A stretch of 11,994 bases of DNA from contig CALFDI010000306.1 of assembly GCA_937952875.1 (NCBI GenBank), forward strand, positions 1 through 11,994. The letters are read 5' to 3'. Of the stretch, positions 1 through 6,901 are shown one piece after another; position 1 is the stretch's first letter; each line of letters starts with the position of its first letter. The stretch comes from an uncultured Verrucomicrobiales bacterium (GTDB lineage: Bacteria; Verrucomicrobiota; Verrucomicrobiia; Verrucomicrobiales; Akkermansiaceae). The position numbers and the translations under genes are program-made. The notes under the pieces are model-generated. The model was not told the DNA's origin. It worked only from the letters and a program-made list of their open reading frames with translations, and did not search any database.

Positions 1-307
1 CTCCACGCCGCGATTAATCTTTAAGCACATTTTGCCAAACTCAGTCGCGATCATTGTCACGCTGGTGCCTTTTTCTGTCTCAGCTGTGATTCTCTCTCTC
101 ACATCACTCGATTACTTAGGCTTCGGTCTTCCTGCGGAATACGCGACGTGGGGCCGACTGTTAGCAGATGGCTTGCAGAATCTATCGAAGCCGTGGCTCG
201 TGTCCTCTGCATTCTTTTGTCTTGTGACGCTTCTTATCCTCATCACTTTTGTCGGAGAGGCTGTGAGAGAGGCGTTCGATCCTAAAAAGTTCACCTACTA
301 CAAATAA
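1..307 (+). CDS. yejE: Peptide ABC transporter permease, YejE-like, C-terminal fragment
   Basis: This is the last ~101 codons of an inner-membrane permease; the reading frame is open to the left edge (first full codon at position 2), so the true start lies outside the window and the TTG at 32 is internal. The visible part begins with a basic stretch followed by LPNSVAII, a hydrophobic helix, the conserved segment DYLGFGLP, a second hydrophobic helix (SSAFFCLVTLLILITFVGEA) and the tail EAVREAFDPKKF. The LGFGLP segment and the GEAVR.AFDP ending are characteristic of the YejE/OppC/DppC family (BPD_transp_1), which forms half of the membrane channel for peptide or related substrate uptake. The stop codon lies 3 nt before the substrate-binding protein gene, so the two are almost certainly one transcript. 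The family call is secure; the exact substrate is not. Confidence 0.85.
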   Translation, partial: STPRLIFKHILPNSVAIIVTLVPFSVSAVILSLTSLDYLGFGLPAEYATWGRLLADGLQNLSKPWLVSSAFFCLVTLLILITFVGEAVREAFDPKKFTYYK

Positions 308-310
308 GGT

Positions 311-2371
311 ATGTCATTTTTCTATTCGCTAAGCTTGGTCTGTCTCGCTGCACTGCTCTGCAGTTGCGGCGAAGATGAGGCAGAGTCTAAACGTGATCTC
401 AATCGTGATTTGGACGAATTCGTCGACACGTATAATGCGTTCATCGCTCGCTATCTCGATACAGAGATAACATCTCTCAAGACTGAAATAACAGAAGCGG
501 AGGGCGATAAGCTCACTGAACTGAAAACGAGTCTTAGTGTTTTATCAGCCAGACAAGAGCACGGTGATTACTTCCAGTTCAGATCCAATGAAGAGCTCCC
601 AGCAGATCTCGTTTGGCAGAATGGATCAGATCAACCAGAGATAGGAGATGCAGCAGCTAAGAAAGGCGGCGCATTTCACTCTTACATGGTGACTTTCCCG
701 CCGACTATGCGCGGCTTCGGCACGAATGCGAACGGCACGTGGCGAAGTATCCTCTATGATGAGATATCAATCGATCTTGTCGAAATTCATCCACACACAG
801 GGAAGGCAATCCCAGGGACTGCTTCCGAGTGGGCCCTAGCTGATGGAGGAAAGACGGTGTATTACCGCATAGATCCAGACGCGACTTACACGACTGGTGA
901 GAAGGTGTCCGCCCGTGACATGCTGGTAACTGCGTATATCCGCCTCTCTGACTACGCAGTAGAGCCATATTGGAAACAGTATTTCCGAGAGAGCATGTCT
1001 GGAATGACTTGGTATGGCGATGATGTCGTCGCCTTCCACGTTCCCACAGCTGATCCATTCCTCGAGGTAAGTGTGCCAGATGGCTTGCCGCCGGCGTCTC
1101 CCACTTTCTACGCAGATTACGGTCCTGATTTCATGGAGCGGTATAATTGGAAACGCCCACCTGGAACGGGTGCCTACTACGTCAAAGACGAAGATATCGT
1201 CAAAGGTGTCTCTATTTCTCTCACACGAAAACCAAACTGGTGGGGTGAGAAAAAGCCATTTTGGCAATACCGCTATAACCCTGACAAAATGGTCTATCGA
1301 GTCGTGCGCGATGGCTCTAAGGCCTTCGAATTATTCCGCATCGGTCAGATCGATTACTCGGGACTCTCTTCTGCTGAGTATTGGTATGAGAAAAGTGAAA
1401 TTGAACCTGTTTTTAACGGCTACATCGAGCGCTATACCTTCTTCAATCAATACCCACGTGTGCCTTACGGTCTTCATATCAATTCTGGGATTGGCCTACT
1501 AAAGGATGATAACATCAGGGAAGGTATTCACTATGCGACGAACTTCCAACGAGTGATCGATGTTGTGTTTTTAGGTGATTACTCGCGGCTAGATAACTTC
1601 ACCACAGGCTATGCCTTATTCGATCGTGATGATATCAAAGCACGTCCCTTTGACGTTGATAAAGCGCGCGAATTCTTTGCAAAGGCAGGCTTCACGGAGC
1701 AGGGCGATGATGGAATCTTGCGGAGACCAGATGGAACTCGCCTAGAAATCCCGATCACACATAGCGAAAATCCGCGTCTTGCTCGGATGATGGGACTTTT
1801 AAAAGAAGAAGCGAAGAAGGCTGGATTAGAGTATCGACTCGATAGTCAGGAAGGGACTGTTTTAGGGAAATACGTTCGCCAGAAGAAACATCACGCCGTC
1901 TGGTGGGGCTGGGGAGCGAGTCCACCGAAACCTGCTTACTACGAATTCCTTCATAGTAAGAATGCCTATGATGCGAAGGGAGAGCTGAAGGCTGATACCA
2001 ATAATATTTACTCCGTTGCAGATCCCGCGATTGATAAGATCGTAGAAGCATATCGTGCATCACGTAGTATAGATGAGATGCGAGTGTTGTCTCATAAGCT
2101 GCAACAGGTCTTTCACGATGAAGCAGTGTTTATCCCAGCTTATAAAGTCGATTTCCAACGCTTCGGCGCATGGCGCTGGGTGAAGTGGCCGGATACGCCA
2201 TCATCACGCCTCATGCCTCAGGGAGTTTACTATCCATACGAGAGTCACGTCTTCTGGATCGATGAAGATGTGAAGAAGGAGACACAGGCTGCGATGGCTG
2301 CGGGAGATACGTTCCCAGAAGTGCAACAGGTGTGGGATGATTATAAAACAGGGGGGAGTGATAATGAGTAA
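311..2371 (+). CDS. Peptide-type ABC transporter substrate-binding lipoprotein (SBP family 5, YejA-like)
   Basis: A 686-residue extracytoplasmic solute-binding protein. Residues 1-18 are a hydrophobic signal ending in a lipobox (L16-C17-S18-C19), predicting lipid attachment at C19; residue +2 is Gly, so there is no Asp inner-membrane retention signal. Residues ~25-85 are charged and apparently helical, a probable spacer or coiled coil before the binding domain. The family-5 fold follows: a segment near FPPTMRGFG (~129-137), the region around SEWALADGGKTVYYRIDPDA typical of the family N-lobe, then a long C-lobe ending in HVFWIDEDVKKE. It is somewhat longer than E. coli YejA (about 600 residues), mainly through the N-terminal spacer. 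It starts 3 nt after the permease stop with no separate Shine-Dalgarno, suggesting coupled re-initiation, and its end overlaps the next gene by 8 nt. Substrate (oligopeptide or other) cannot be read from sequence. Confidence 0.9.
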   Translation: MSFFYSLSLVCLAALLCSCGEDEAESKRDLNRDLDEFVDTYNAFIARYLDTEITSLKTEITEAEGDKLTELKTSLSVLSARQEHGDYFQFRSNEELPADLVWQNGSDQPEIGDAAAKKGGAFHSYMVTFPPTMRGFGTNANGTWRSILYDEISIDLVEIHPHTGKAIPGTASEWALADGGKTVYYRIDPDATYTTGEKVSARDMLVTAYIRLSDYAVEPYWKQYFRESMSGMTWYGDDVVAFHVPTADPFLEVSVPDGLPPASPTFYADYGPDFMERYNWKRPPGTGAYYVKDEDIVKGVSISLTRKPNWWGEKKPFWQYRYNPDKMVYRVVRDGSKAFELFRIGQIDYSGLSSAEYWYEKSEIEPVFNGYIERYTFFNQYPRVPYGLHINSGIGLLKDDNIREGIHYATNFQRVIDVVFLGDYSRLDNFTTGYALFDRDDIKARPFDVDKAREFFAKAGFTEQGDDGILRRPDGTRLEIPITHSENPRLARMMGLLKEEAKKAGLEYRLDSQEGTVLGKYVRQKKHHAVWWGWGASPPKPAYYEFLHSKNAYDAKGELKADTNNIYSVADPAIDKIVEAYRASRSIDEMRVLSHKLQQVFHDEAVFIPAYKVDFQRFGAWRWVKWPDTPSSRLMPQGVYYPYESHVFWIDEDVKKETQAAMAAGDTFPEVQQVWDDYKTGGSDNE
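2351..2363 (+). promoter_or_regulatory. Shine-Dalgarno fixing the first ATPase start
   Basis: A run of six G followed by AGTG gives GGAG at 2355-2358, 5 nt before the ATG at 2364. It lies inside the 3' end of the substrate-binding protein gene and favours the ATG at 2364 over the ATG at 2337, which would add nine residues not expected at the N-terminus of this family. Confidence 0.7.
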
Positions 2372-3341
2372 GTTACTAGATATTTCGAACTTACAGACTG
2401 GTTTCGATACTGAGGGCGGCCTCGTTCGTGCCGTAGATGGTGTCTCTTTCTCAGTAGAGAAGGGGAAGACGCTCGGTATCGTAGGAGAGTCAGGCTGCGG
2501 CAAGTCCGTGACAGCTATGTCGATCGTGCAGCTTCTTCCACAGCCTGCAGGAAAGATCTTAGGTGGTCATATCACATTTAAAGGCCGCGAGCTAGTTGGC
2601 GCATCGACAGAAGTCATGCAAGACGTGCGCGGTGATGAGATAGGTGTTATTTTTCAGGAGCCGATGACGGCTTTAAACCCCGTGCAACGAGTCGGGAAGC
2701 AAGTGGCTGAAATGCTCATGCTTCACAAAAAAGATCTCAAAAAACAAGAGGCGCTCACACAATCAATAGAGCTCTTAAAAGAAGTTGGGATTCCCGCTCC
2801 GGAAAAGAGGATCATGGAATACCCGCATCAGCTCTCCGGCGGTATGCGACAGCGTGTCGTCATCGCGATTGCGCTCGCCTGTCGACCAGATCTTCTCATT
2901 GCTGATGAGCCGACGACGGCGCTCGATGTGACTGTCCAAGCTCAAATCCTTGAACTCCTGGAGAAATTACAGAGAGAGCATGATATGGGAGTCATCATGA
3001 TCACGCATGACTTAGGAGTCATCGCTGAAAGCTGCGATGATGTGGTGGTGATGTATGCTGGCCGCATCGTGGAAAAGGCACCAGTGCGAGAGCTTTTCGC
3101 AAACCCACAACATGCCTATACGAAAGGGCTTCTTAGCTCGATTCCTCGTCTTGAGAATGAACGCAAGACACAGCTGGAGACGATTCCCGGTCAAGTGGCA
3201 AGTATTCAGCAATTTGTTGATGGATGCCGCTTTTGCCAACGGATGAATCGAAATACTCCAGAGCGTCCTGAATTTAAAGAAATCGCTTCAGGTCACTGGG
3301 TCGAGGCATGTTCGAAATGCTACGAAGGAGGGTCAATTTAA
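2364..3341 (+). CDS. Peptide ABC transporter ATP-binding protein, OppD/DppD type
   Basis: A 325-residue ATPase that would energise the peptide importer on the cytoplasmic face. Visible motifs: Walker A GESGCGKS (41-48), Q-loop FQEP (97-100), ABC signature LSGGMRQR (157-164), Walker B LLIADEP (177-183), D-loop ALD and the switch histidine H215. The C-terminal extension contains [12 protein letters not shown] (250-261), typical of the Opp/Dpp subfamily, then a cysteine-bearing tail. The start at 2364 is chosen over 2337 because of the GGAG just upstream and because [10 protein letters not shown] fits the family N-terminus. The gene overlaps the substrate-binding protein gene by 8 nt and the next ATPase by 1 nt (TAATG). 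Oddity: tail cysteines C288, C291, C316 and C319 form CX2C-X24-CX2C, whereas members such as DppD carry four cysteines with wider spacing, linked in some proteins to an Fe-S cluster. All catalytic residues are present. Confidence 0.93.
   Translation: MSKLLDISNLQTGFDTEGGLVRAVDGVSFSVEKGKTLGIVGESGCGKSVTAMSIVQLLPQPAGKILGGHITFKGRELVGASTEVMQDVRGDEIGVIFQEPMTALNPVQRVGKQVAEMLMLHKKDLKKQEALTQSIELLKEVGIPAPEKRIMEYPHQLSGGMRQRVVIAIALACRPDLLIADEPTTALDVTVQAQILELLEKLQREHDMGVIMITHDLGVIAESCDDVVVMYAGRIVEKAPVRELFANPQHAYTKGLLSSIPRLENERKTQLETIPGQVASIQQFVDGCRFCQRMNRNTPERPEFKEIASGHWVEACSKCYEGGSI
3325..3340 (+). promoter_or_regulatory. Strong Shine-Dalgarno before the second ATPase
   Basis: AAGGAGG at 3325-3331 is a near-perfect anti-16S match, 9 nt before the ATG at 3341. 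It lies in the last codons of the upstream ATPase and decides the start at 3341 rather than the in-frame ATG at 3308. Confidence 0.85.
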
Positions 3342-4315
3342 TGTTACTAGATGTTCAGGATTTAAAAATGCACTTCCCTGTGAAGGAAGGTGTCTTTCAG
3401 CGTGCGACAAAGTCGGTGAAAGCTGTCGACGGCGTAAGTCTCACGATTAAGCCAGGTGAGACGCTAGGACTCGTCGGCGAGTCTGGCTGTGGAAAGTCTA
3501 CTCTAGGTAAGGCGATTGTGCGCCTGTTAGATCCGACTTCTGGTTCCATCAAGTTCGATGGTCACGAGTTAGTTGGACTGAGGCAGAGCCAGATGCGTCC
3601 GATCCGGCGTGACATTCAGATGATGTTTCAAGATCCGGCAGAGTCGTTAGATTCGCGTCTGTCCGTTCGTCAGATCATTTCAGAGCCGCTCGATATTCAT
3701 GGAATTGGCTCTAAGGCGGATCGAAGACAGCGCGTCGATCAGATGCTTGATAAAGTTGGCCTTCCTCGCGCTGCGGCTGACAAGTTTTCCTTCGAGTTCT
3801 CTGGTGGTCAGCGCCAGCGTATTGGTATTGCTCGCGCGTTAGCCTTGGAGCCCAAGTTACTTGTTCTCGATGAGCCTGTCTCAGCACTCGATGTTTCCGT
3901 GCAGTCTCAAGTGATGAACCTTCTACTAGATTTGCAGAAGGATATGGGGCTCAGCTATCTATTTATTGCTCATGATTTGGCTGTCGTGAAACACATCTCA
4001 GACCGCGTGGCTGTCATGTATCTTGGGAAAATTGTAGAGCAGGCGGGAGCTGACGAGATCTATAAAGAGCCACTGCATGCTTATACAAAAGCCTTGCTGT
4101 CAGCGATTCCTGTGCCTGACCCGACTGTCAAAAAAGAACGCATACTTCTGGAAGGGGACGTTCCCTCACCGATTGATCCGCCAGCAGGCAGCGCCTTTGG
4201 CCACCGCATTAATCATCCCCGCTACGAGGAAACAATAGGGAAAGACTTTCCTTTAATCGAGGCAAAGCCAGGGCACTGGGTCGCGGATGACCCATGTTGT
4301 TACGAAGCTAGCTAA
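3341..4315 (+). CDS. Peptide ABC transporter ATP-binding protein, OppF/DppF type
   Basis: A 324-residue ATPase, partner of the preceding one; together they would form the heterodimeric motor of the importer. Motifs: Walker [10 protein letters not shown] (46-54), Q-loop FQDP (96-99), signature FSGGQRQR (153-160), Walker B LLVLDEP (173-179), D-loop SALD and switch His H211. [12 protein letters not shown] (246-257) marks the Opp/Dpp subfamily. The N-terminal [17 protein letters not shown] is typical of OppF/DppF subunits, which carry a short loop before the Walker A. The start at 3341 is supported by the AAGGAGG upstream and the 1-nt overlap with the previous stop. In the C-terminal tail the usual family cysteine is replaced by Ser (S284, in [14 protein letters not shown]), and only an adjacent pair C319-C320 remains, so unlike its partner this subunit has no four-cysteine site. 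In YejABEF systems the two ATPase halves are fused into YejF; here they are separate. Confidence 0.93.
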   Translation: MLLDVQDLKMHFPVKEGVFQRATKSVKAVDGVSLTIKPGETLGLVGESGCGKSTLGKAIVRLLDPTSGSIKFDGHELVGLRQSQMRPIRRDIQMMFQDPAESLDSRLSVRQIISEPLDIHGIGSKADRRQRVDQMLDKVGLPRAAADKFSFEFSGGQRQRIGIARALALEPKLLVLDEPVSALDVSVQSQVMNLLLDLQKDMGLSYLFIAHDLAVVKHISDRVAVMYLGKIVEQAGADEIYKEPLHAYTKALLSAIPVPDPTVKKERILLEGDVPSPIDPPAGSAFGHRINHPRYEETIGKDFPLIEAKPGHWVADDPCCYEAS

Positions 4316-4335
4316 TGTTACAAATTCGCCATAAA

Positions 4336-4376
4336 TGTGACATTGCCATGTGACGCTTTTGTGATTTTATGTGACC
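4336..4376 (+). promoter_or_regulatory. Candidate Pho box: four TGTGAC/T repeats upstream of the porin
   Basis: TGTGAC occurs at 4336-4341, 4349-4354 and 4370-4375, with TGTGAT at 4360-4365. Start-to-start spacings are 13, 11 and 10 nt, close to one helical turn and to the 11-nt period of the E. coli Pho box. A related TGTTACA sits at 4316-4322. The reverse complement of 4346-4354 is GTCACATGG, which recurs exactly upstream of pstS at 5834-5842. The repeats are seen directly; binding by a PhoB-like response regulator is inferred from the phosphate genes downstream. Confidence 0.55.
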
Positions 4377-4404
4377 GCTTTCGCAACGGATATGCCACTT
4401 TTGG

Positions 4405-4427
4405 TGAAGCATCTCGAGCTGAAGCAT
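4405..4427 (+). repeat. Short direct repeat TGAAGCAT x2 upstream of the porin
   Basis: TGAAGCAT is repeated exactly at 4405-4412 and 4420-4427 (period 15 nt) in the 174-nt region between the ATPase and porin genes, downstream of the TGTGAC cluster. It could be a second operator or part of the promoter; no function is assigned. Confidence 0.4.
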
Positions 4428-4489
4428 TTAAGTAAGAGTCACGCTAGTTAGGCGGAGTCTTATTTCTCCCCCAATAAAGACATTTAAAA

Positions 4490-5725
4490 ATGAAATCAAA
4501 TCGTTCCCTCGTAGGTGGTATCGCTCTCGCAGCAGCCATCTCGACAGTTCCAACATTTGCCGGTCCTTCAGTTGGGCCGATCGAGTCTACTCCAGAAATT
4601 AATAACGGTGACTGGTGTGACTTCCTTAAGAATGCTCCAGGTCAGCTCTACAAAGATAAATCAAATCCTATCATTCAGGGAGTGAAGCTCTTTGGCCGCG
4701 CACACTATCAAGCCGTCTACATCGATGGTGATGATGCAGCTGGTGGTGACTTCAGCGGAACAATTCAAGAACTCCGCCGCCTTCGTGGAGGTGGACAGAT
4801 TGATTTCTTAAACTTTTTCAAATTAAAGGCAGAGCTCAACTTTGCTGATGATGATCGTCGCTCTGGTGGAGATCTCGGATTTGGCTATGAATCTGTTCAA
4901 TCTGCAGCTTTGACATTCGATGCAGGTAAGGCTTTTGACTTAGGGTATTTTGACTCTGCAAAAGTAGCTTTTGGAAAGCAGAAGCTCTCATTTGGTGGTG
5001 AGCAGCTCCTTTCTTCTAAGAAGATTAAAACAATCGAGCGCTCAGCAATCGCAAACTACGTCCGTGGTGGAGACGGCACAGGCCTTAAGCTTTCTGCTTC
5101 AAAAGGTGCGTGGTCTGGCTCACTTGGATATTTCTCTAACGAAGAGACTGATGAGCTGTCTTACGATTTCGATACTGAAAGCGGCACTTATTTCTGGGCT
5201 CAATCCAGCTATGAATTCACTAAGGACGATGTTCTCACTCTCGATTTCTTGAAAGTCGATAATGAGTCTGAAGGTGGTAGCGGCAGCACAGAGGTCGATA
5301 TCGATTACGCTGTCTCTGCAGCTTATGTTATGGAGCGTGGTCCTTACGAACTTCTTGTGAATGGTATCTACGGCAGAAATCGTGGAAATGGTGACCGTGG
5401 TGGTGATTTCCACGCCTTGGTTGTCCTCCCGAGTTATGAAGTAAATGATCAACTCGAAGTCGTCTTCCGCTATCAATATCAGGGAGCTAATGCAGATCAG
5501 GGAATCCGCGTAAACAGCCGTTACACTCGCAGCGGTGATACAACTCTGAATTCGAACACTGGTGGCCGTGGCGATCAGCATCAGAGTGTTTACGGTGGTA
5601 TCGTTTACAAACTCTGCGGTCACAATGCGAAGTTCCTTTTCGGAGTCGAGTATGATAATCTGAAGTCTGACCAAGGCACCAGTGAGTCTGTGACTTACGG
5701 AGGCGCCTTCCGCATGTTCTTCTAA
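4490..5725 (+). CDS. Outer-membrane porin, OprO/OprP (phosphate-selective porin) family
   Basis: A 411-residue beta-barrel protein. Residues 1-24 are a signal peptide with a probable cleavage after PTFA (24/25). The mature protein has alternating strands typical of porins, including KLFGRAHYQAVYIDGD (66-81), RLRGGGQIDF and LKAELNFADD (112-121). The segment FGKQKLSFGGEQLLSSKKI (161-179) followed by TIERS is a hallmark of the OprO/OprP family (Porin_O_P). The protein ends in Phe (AFRMFF), the usual C-terminal outer-membrane assembly signal. Pseudomonas OprP/OprO carry phosphate or polyphosphate; the position between a Pho-box-like array and pstS supports phosphate uptake, but the sequence is rich in Asp/Glu, so anion selectivity is inferred from context. 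The start at 4490 is the only one giving the signal peptide; no Shine-Dalgarno is visible. A terminator follows. Confidence 0.85.
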   Translation: MKSNRSLVGGIALAAAISTVPTFAGPSVGPIESTPEINNGDWCDFLKNAPGQLYKDKSNPIIQGVKLFGRAHYQAVYIDGDDAAGGDFSGTIQELRRLRGGGQIDFLNFFKLKAELNFADDDRRSGGDLGFGYESVQSAALTFDAGKAFDLGYFDSAKVAFGKQKLSFGGEQLLSSKKIKTIERSAIANYVRGGDGTGLKLSASKGAWSGSLGYFSNEETDELSYDFDTESGTYFWAQSSYEFTKDDVLTLDFLKVDNESEGGSGSTEVDIDYAVSAAYVMERGPYELLVNGIYGRNRGNGDRGGDFHALVVLPSYEVNDQLEVVFRYQYQGANADQGIRVNSRYTRSGDTTLNSNTGGRGDQHQSVYGGIVYKLCGHNAKFLFGVEYDNLKSDQGTSESVTYGGAFRMFF

Positions 5726-5779
5726 ACACTTTTAGGTCGATCAGGAACAGGAGTTGAAAGACTCCGACTCAACCTATCT

Positions 5780-5817
5780 AAGCCCAGATTCGTCACTGAC
5801 GGATCTGGGCTTTTTCC
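5780..5817 (+). terminator. Strong rho-independent terminator after the porin
   Basis: The left arm 5780-5794 and the right arm 5798-5812 pair over 15 positions (AAGCCCAGAT with ATCTGGGCTT, then one U-G wobble, then CGTC with GACG) around an ACT loop at 5795-5797. The right arm runs into TTTTT at 5811-5815. A weaker hairpin (GGAGT/ACTCC, 5750-5765) precedes it. This separates porin transcription from pstS. Confidence 0.9.
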
Positions 5818-5821
5818 TTTG

Positions 5822-5863
5822 TGTGTCGGGCGTGTCACATGGTAACTTGTCCTAAAGTGACAA
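5822..5863 (+). promoter_or_regulatory. Candidate Pho box and palindrome upstream of pstS
   Basis: This stretch contains TGTC cores at 5824, 5833 and 5848 and the 9-mer GTCACATGG at 5834-5842, identical to the reverse complement of the porin upstream repeat at 4346-4354. The match extends as GTCACATGGYAA in both. TTGTC (5847-5851) and GACAA (5859-5863) form an inverted repeat with a 7-nt spacer. It lies 96-137 nt before the chosen pstS start, a suitable place for an activator site. Function is inferred. Confidence 0.5.
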
Positions 5864-5881
5864 AATTGCCCCATAAGTCTC

Positions 5882-5910
5882 TTGGACCATACATGAATTC
5901 AGAAGATTAT
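5882..5910 (+). promoter_or_regulatory. Possible pstS promoter (-35/-10)
   Basis: TTGGAC (5882-5887) and GATTAT (5905-5910) are separated by 17 nt, about 50 nt before the pstS ATG and just downstream of the Pho-box-like elements. Both hexamers are imperfect (3/6 and 4/6 to the sigma-70 consensus), as often seen in activator-dependent promoters. This is a weak call. Confidence 0.3.
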
Positions 5911-5958
5911 ACGGACGTCTTACGGGACACCTTCTTTTTAAATAAGATACTGACTACA

Positions 5959-6774
5959 ATGAAAGTTACAACATTTGCTACCTCCCTCCTCCTTACAGGC
6001 ATCATGGCTGTAAGCGCTCAAACTAAACTTGTCATTAAGGGGTCTGATACCCTTGGCGCTAAGATGGTGCCTCAGCTTTCCGAGGCTTACAAAGCAGCGG
6101 GAAATAATACTGGTTTTGAAATCGCTGCTGAAGGGTCTTCTAGCGCATTCACTGCTCTCCTCGCTGGCACAGCCGAGATCGGCATGTCATCTCGTGACGT
6201 CAAGGATAAGGAAAAGAACGACTTTATCGCAAAAGGCGAAGAGCTCGTTGAGACAACAGCAGCATGGGACATGATCGCTGTCGTAGTAAATGATAAGAAT
6301 CCAGTTCGTAACCTCACTCTCAAGCAGGTCGAAGATATCTTCACAGGTGATATCACTGATTGGAGCCAGGTTGGCGGTGCTCCAGGTTCTATTTCAGTCT
6401 ACACACGGAATACATCATCAGGCACATATAAGACATTCCAGAAGCTTGGCATGAACAAGCGCGACTACGGTTCTGACACTCAAAAGATGGCTGGAAATCA
6501 GCAGATCGCTGAGGAAGTCTCAAAGAATGTGAATGGAATCGGCTACGTCGGTCTTGCCTATGCTGGCACAGAAGGCCTGAAGGCGACTAAGGTCGAAGGC
6601 GTATCAGCTAAGCCATCAAAGGTCGCGAAATACCCACTCGCACGTAAGCTTTACTACTACACAGTTGGCGAGCCTACAGGTGAGGCGAAGAAGTTCATTG
6701 ACTGGTCAATCTCATCAGAAAAAGGAAAAGAAGTGATCTCAAAGGTTGGCTTCATCCCAGTTCCTTCTGAGTAA
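5959..6774 (+). CDS. pstS: Phosphate ABC transporter substrate-binding protein PstS
   Basis: A 271-residue periplasmic binding protein (251 after cleavage) that captures phosphate for the PstCAB importer. Residues 1-20 are a signal peptide with a cleavage site after AVSA. Phosphate-contact motifs of the PstS-like family are visible: GSDT (28-31), EGSSSAF (58-64) followed by LLAGTAEIGMSSRD (67-80), and TRNTSSGTYKTF (149-160). It ends with the typical WSISSEKGKEVISKVGFIPV. The start at 5959 is preferred because an upstream GTG at 5821 would add 46 residues with no signal peptide and would place the operator-like region inside the coding sequence. No Shine-Dalgarno is visible. It is shorter than E. 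coli PstS (~346 residues) and belongs to the compact PBP_like_2 type. It is flanked by terminators on both sides, so it can be expressed at a higher level than the permease genes, as usual for pstS. Confidence 0.93.
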   Translation: MKVTTFATSLLLTGIMAVSAQTKLVIKGSDTLGAKMVPQLSEAYKAAGNNTGFEIAAEGSSSAFTALLAGTAEIGMSSRDVKDKEKNDFIAKGEELVETTAAWDMIAVVVNDKNPVRNLTLKQVEDIFTGDITDWSQVGGAPGSISVYTRNTSSGTYKTFQKLGMNKRDYGSDTQKMAGNQQIAEEVSKNVNGIGYVGLAYAGTEGLKATKVEGVSAKPSKVAKYPLARKLYYYTVGEPTGEAKKFIDWSISSEKGKEVISKVGFIPVPSE

Positions 6775-6803
6775 TACGAATCTGTCACTCAAGACACCTT
6801 TCT

Positions 6804-6845
6804 AAGACCCATCAGCTGATCAAAAAGCTGGTAGGTCTTTTTTTT
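6804..6845 (+). terminator. Rho-independent terminator between pstS and pstC
   Basis: AAGACC (6804-6809) pairs with GGTCTT (6834-6839), and CAGCT with AGCTG inside it, with a small mismatch between the two stems; the loop is about 8 nt. An unbroken T run (6838-6845) follows. It probably limits read-through from pstS into pstC, giving excess binding protein over membrane complex. Confidence 0.85.
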
Positions 6846-6865
6846 GTGACTGCCTAACGTTTTGG

Positions 6866-6901
6866 CTTCTCGTTTTCATCGTTTCACCTTTCTCTTCCCA
6901 C
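6866..6901 (+). promoter_or_regulatory. Pyrimidine-rich leader without Shine-Dalgarno before pstC
   Basis: Of the 36 nt directly before the pstC ATG, 31 are C or T, and no AGGA/GGAG-like motif is present. Initiation probably relies on ribosomal protein S1 or another non-Shine-Dalgarno route. A very similar leader precedes pstB. Confidence 0.45.

Noticed and set aside
836..1267. Long minus-strand and alternative plus-frame open frames inside the substrate-binding protein gene
   Set aside because: They are shadows of a clearly coding frame and show no family motifs or start signals.
2337..2363. Upstream start for the OppD-like ATPase
   Set aside because: The ATG at 2364 has a properly placed GGAG and a typical N-terminus.
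3308..3340. Upstream start for the OppF-like ATPase
   Set aside because: The ATG at 3341 follows AAGGAGG and overlaps the previous stop by one base; the extra 11 residues do not fit the family.
5120..5674. 184-codon minus-strand open frame opposite the porin gene
   Set aside because: It lies wholly inside the well-supported porin, has low-complexity Ile/Ser/Thr-rich sequence with no recognisable domain, and is explained by codon bias of the plus strand.
5750..5765. GGAGT/ACTCC hairpin after the porin stop as a separate terminator
   Set aside because: The stem is only 5 bp with no T-tract; the strong terminator at 5780-5817 does the job.
5821..5958. 46-residue N-terminal extension of PstS from a GTG at 5821
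   Set aside because: It would put the signal peptide internally and overlap the operator- and promoter-like region; the ATG at 5959 gives a standard signal peptide.
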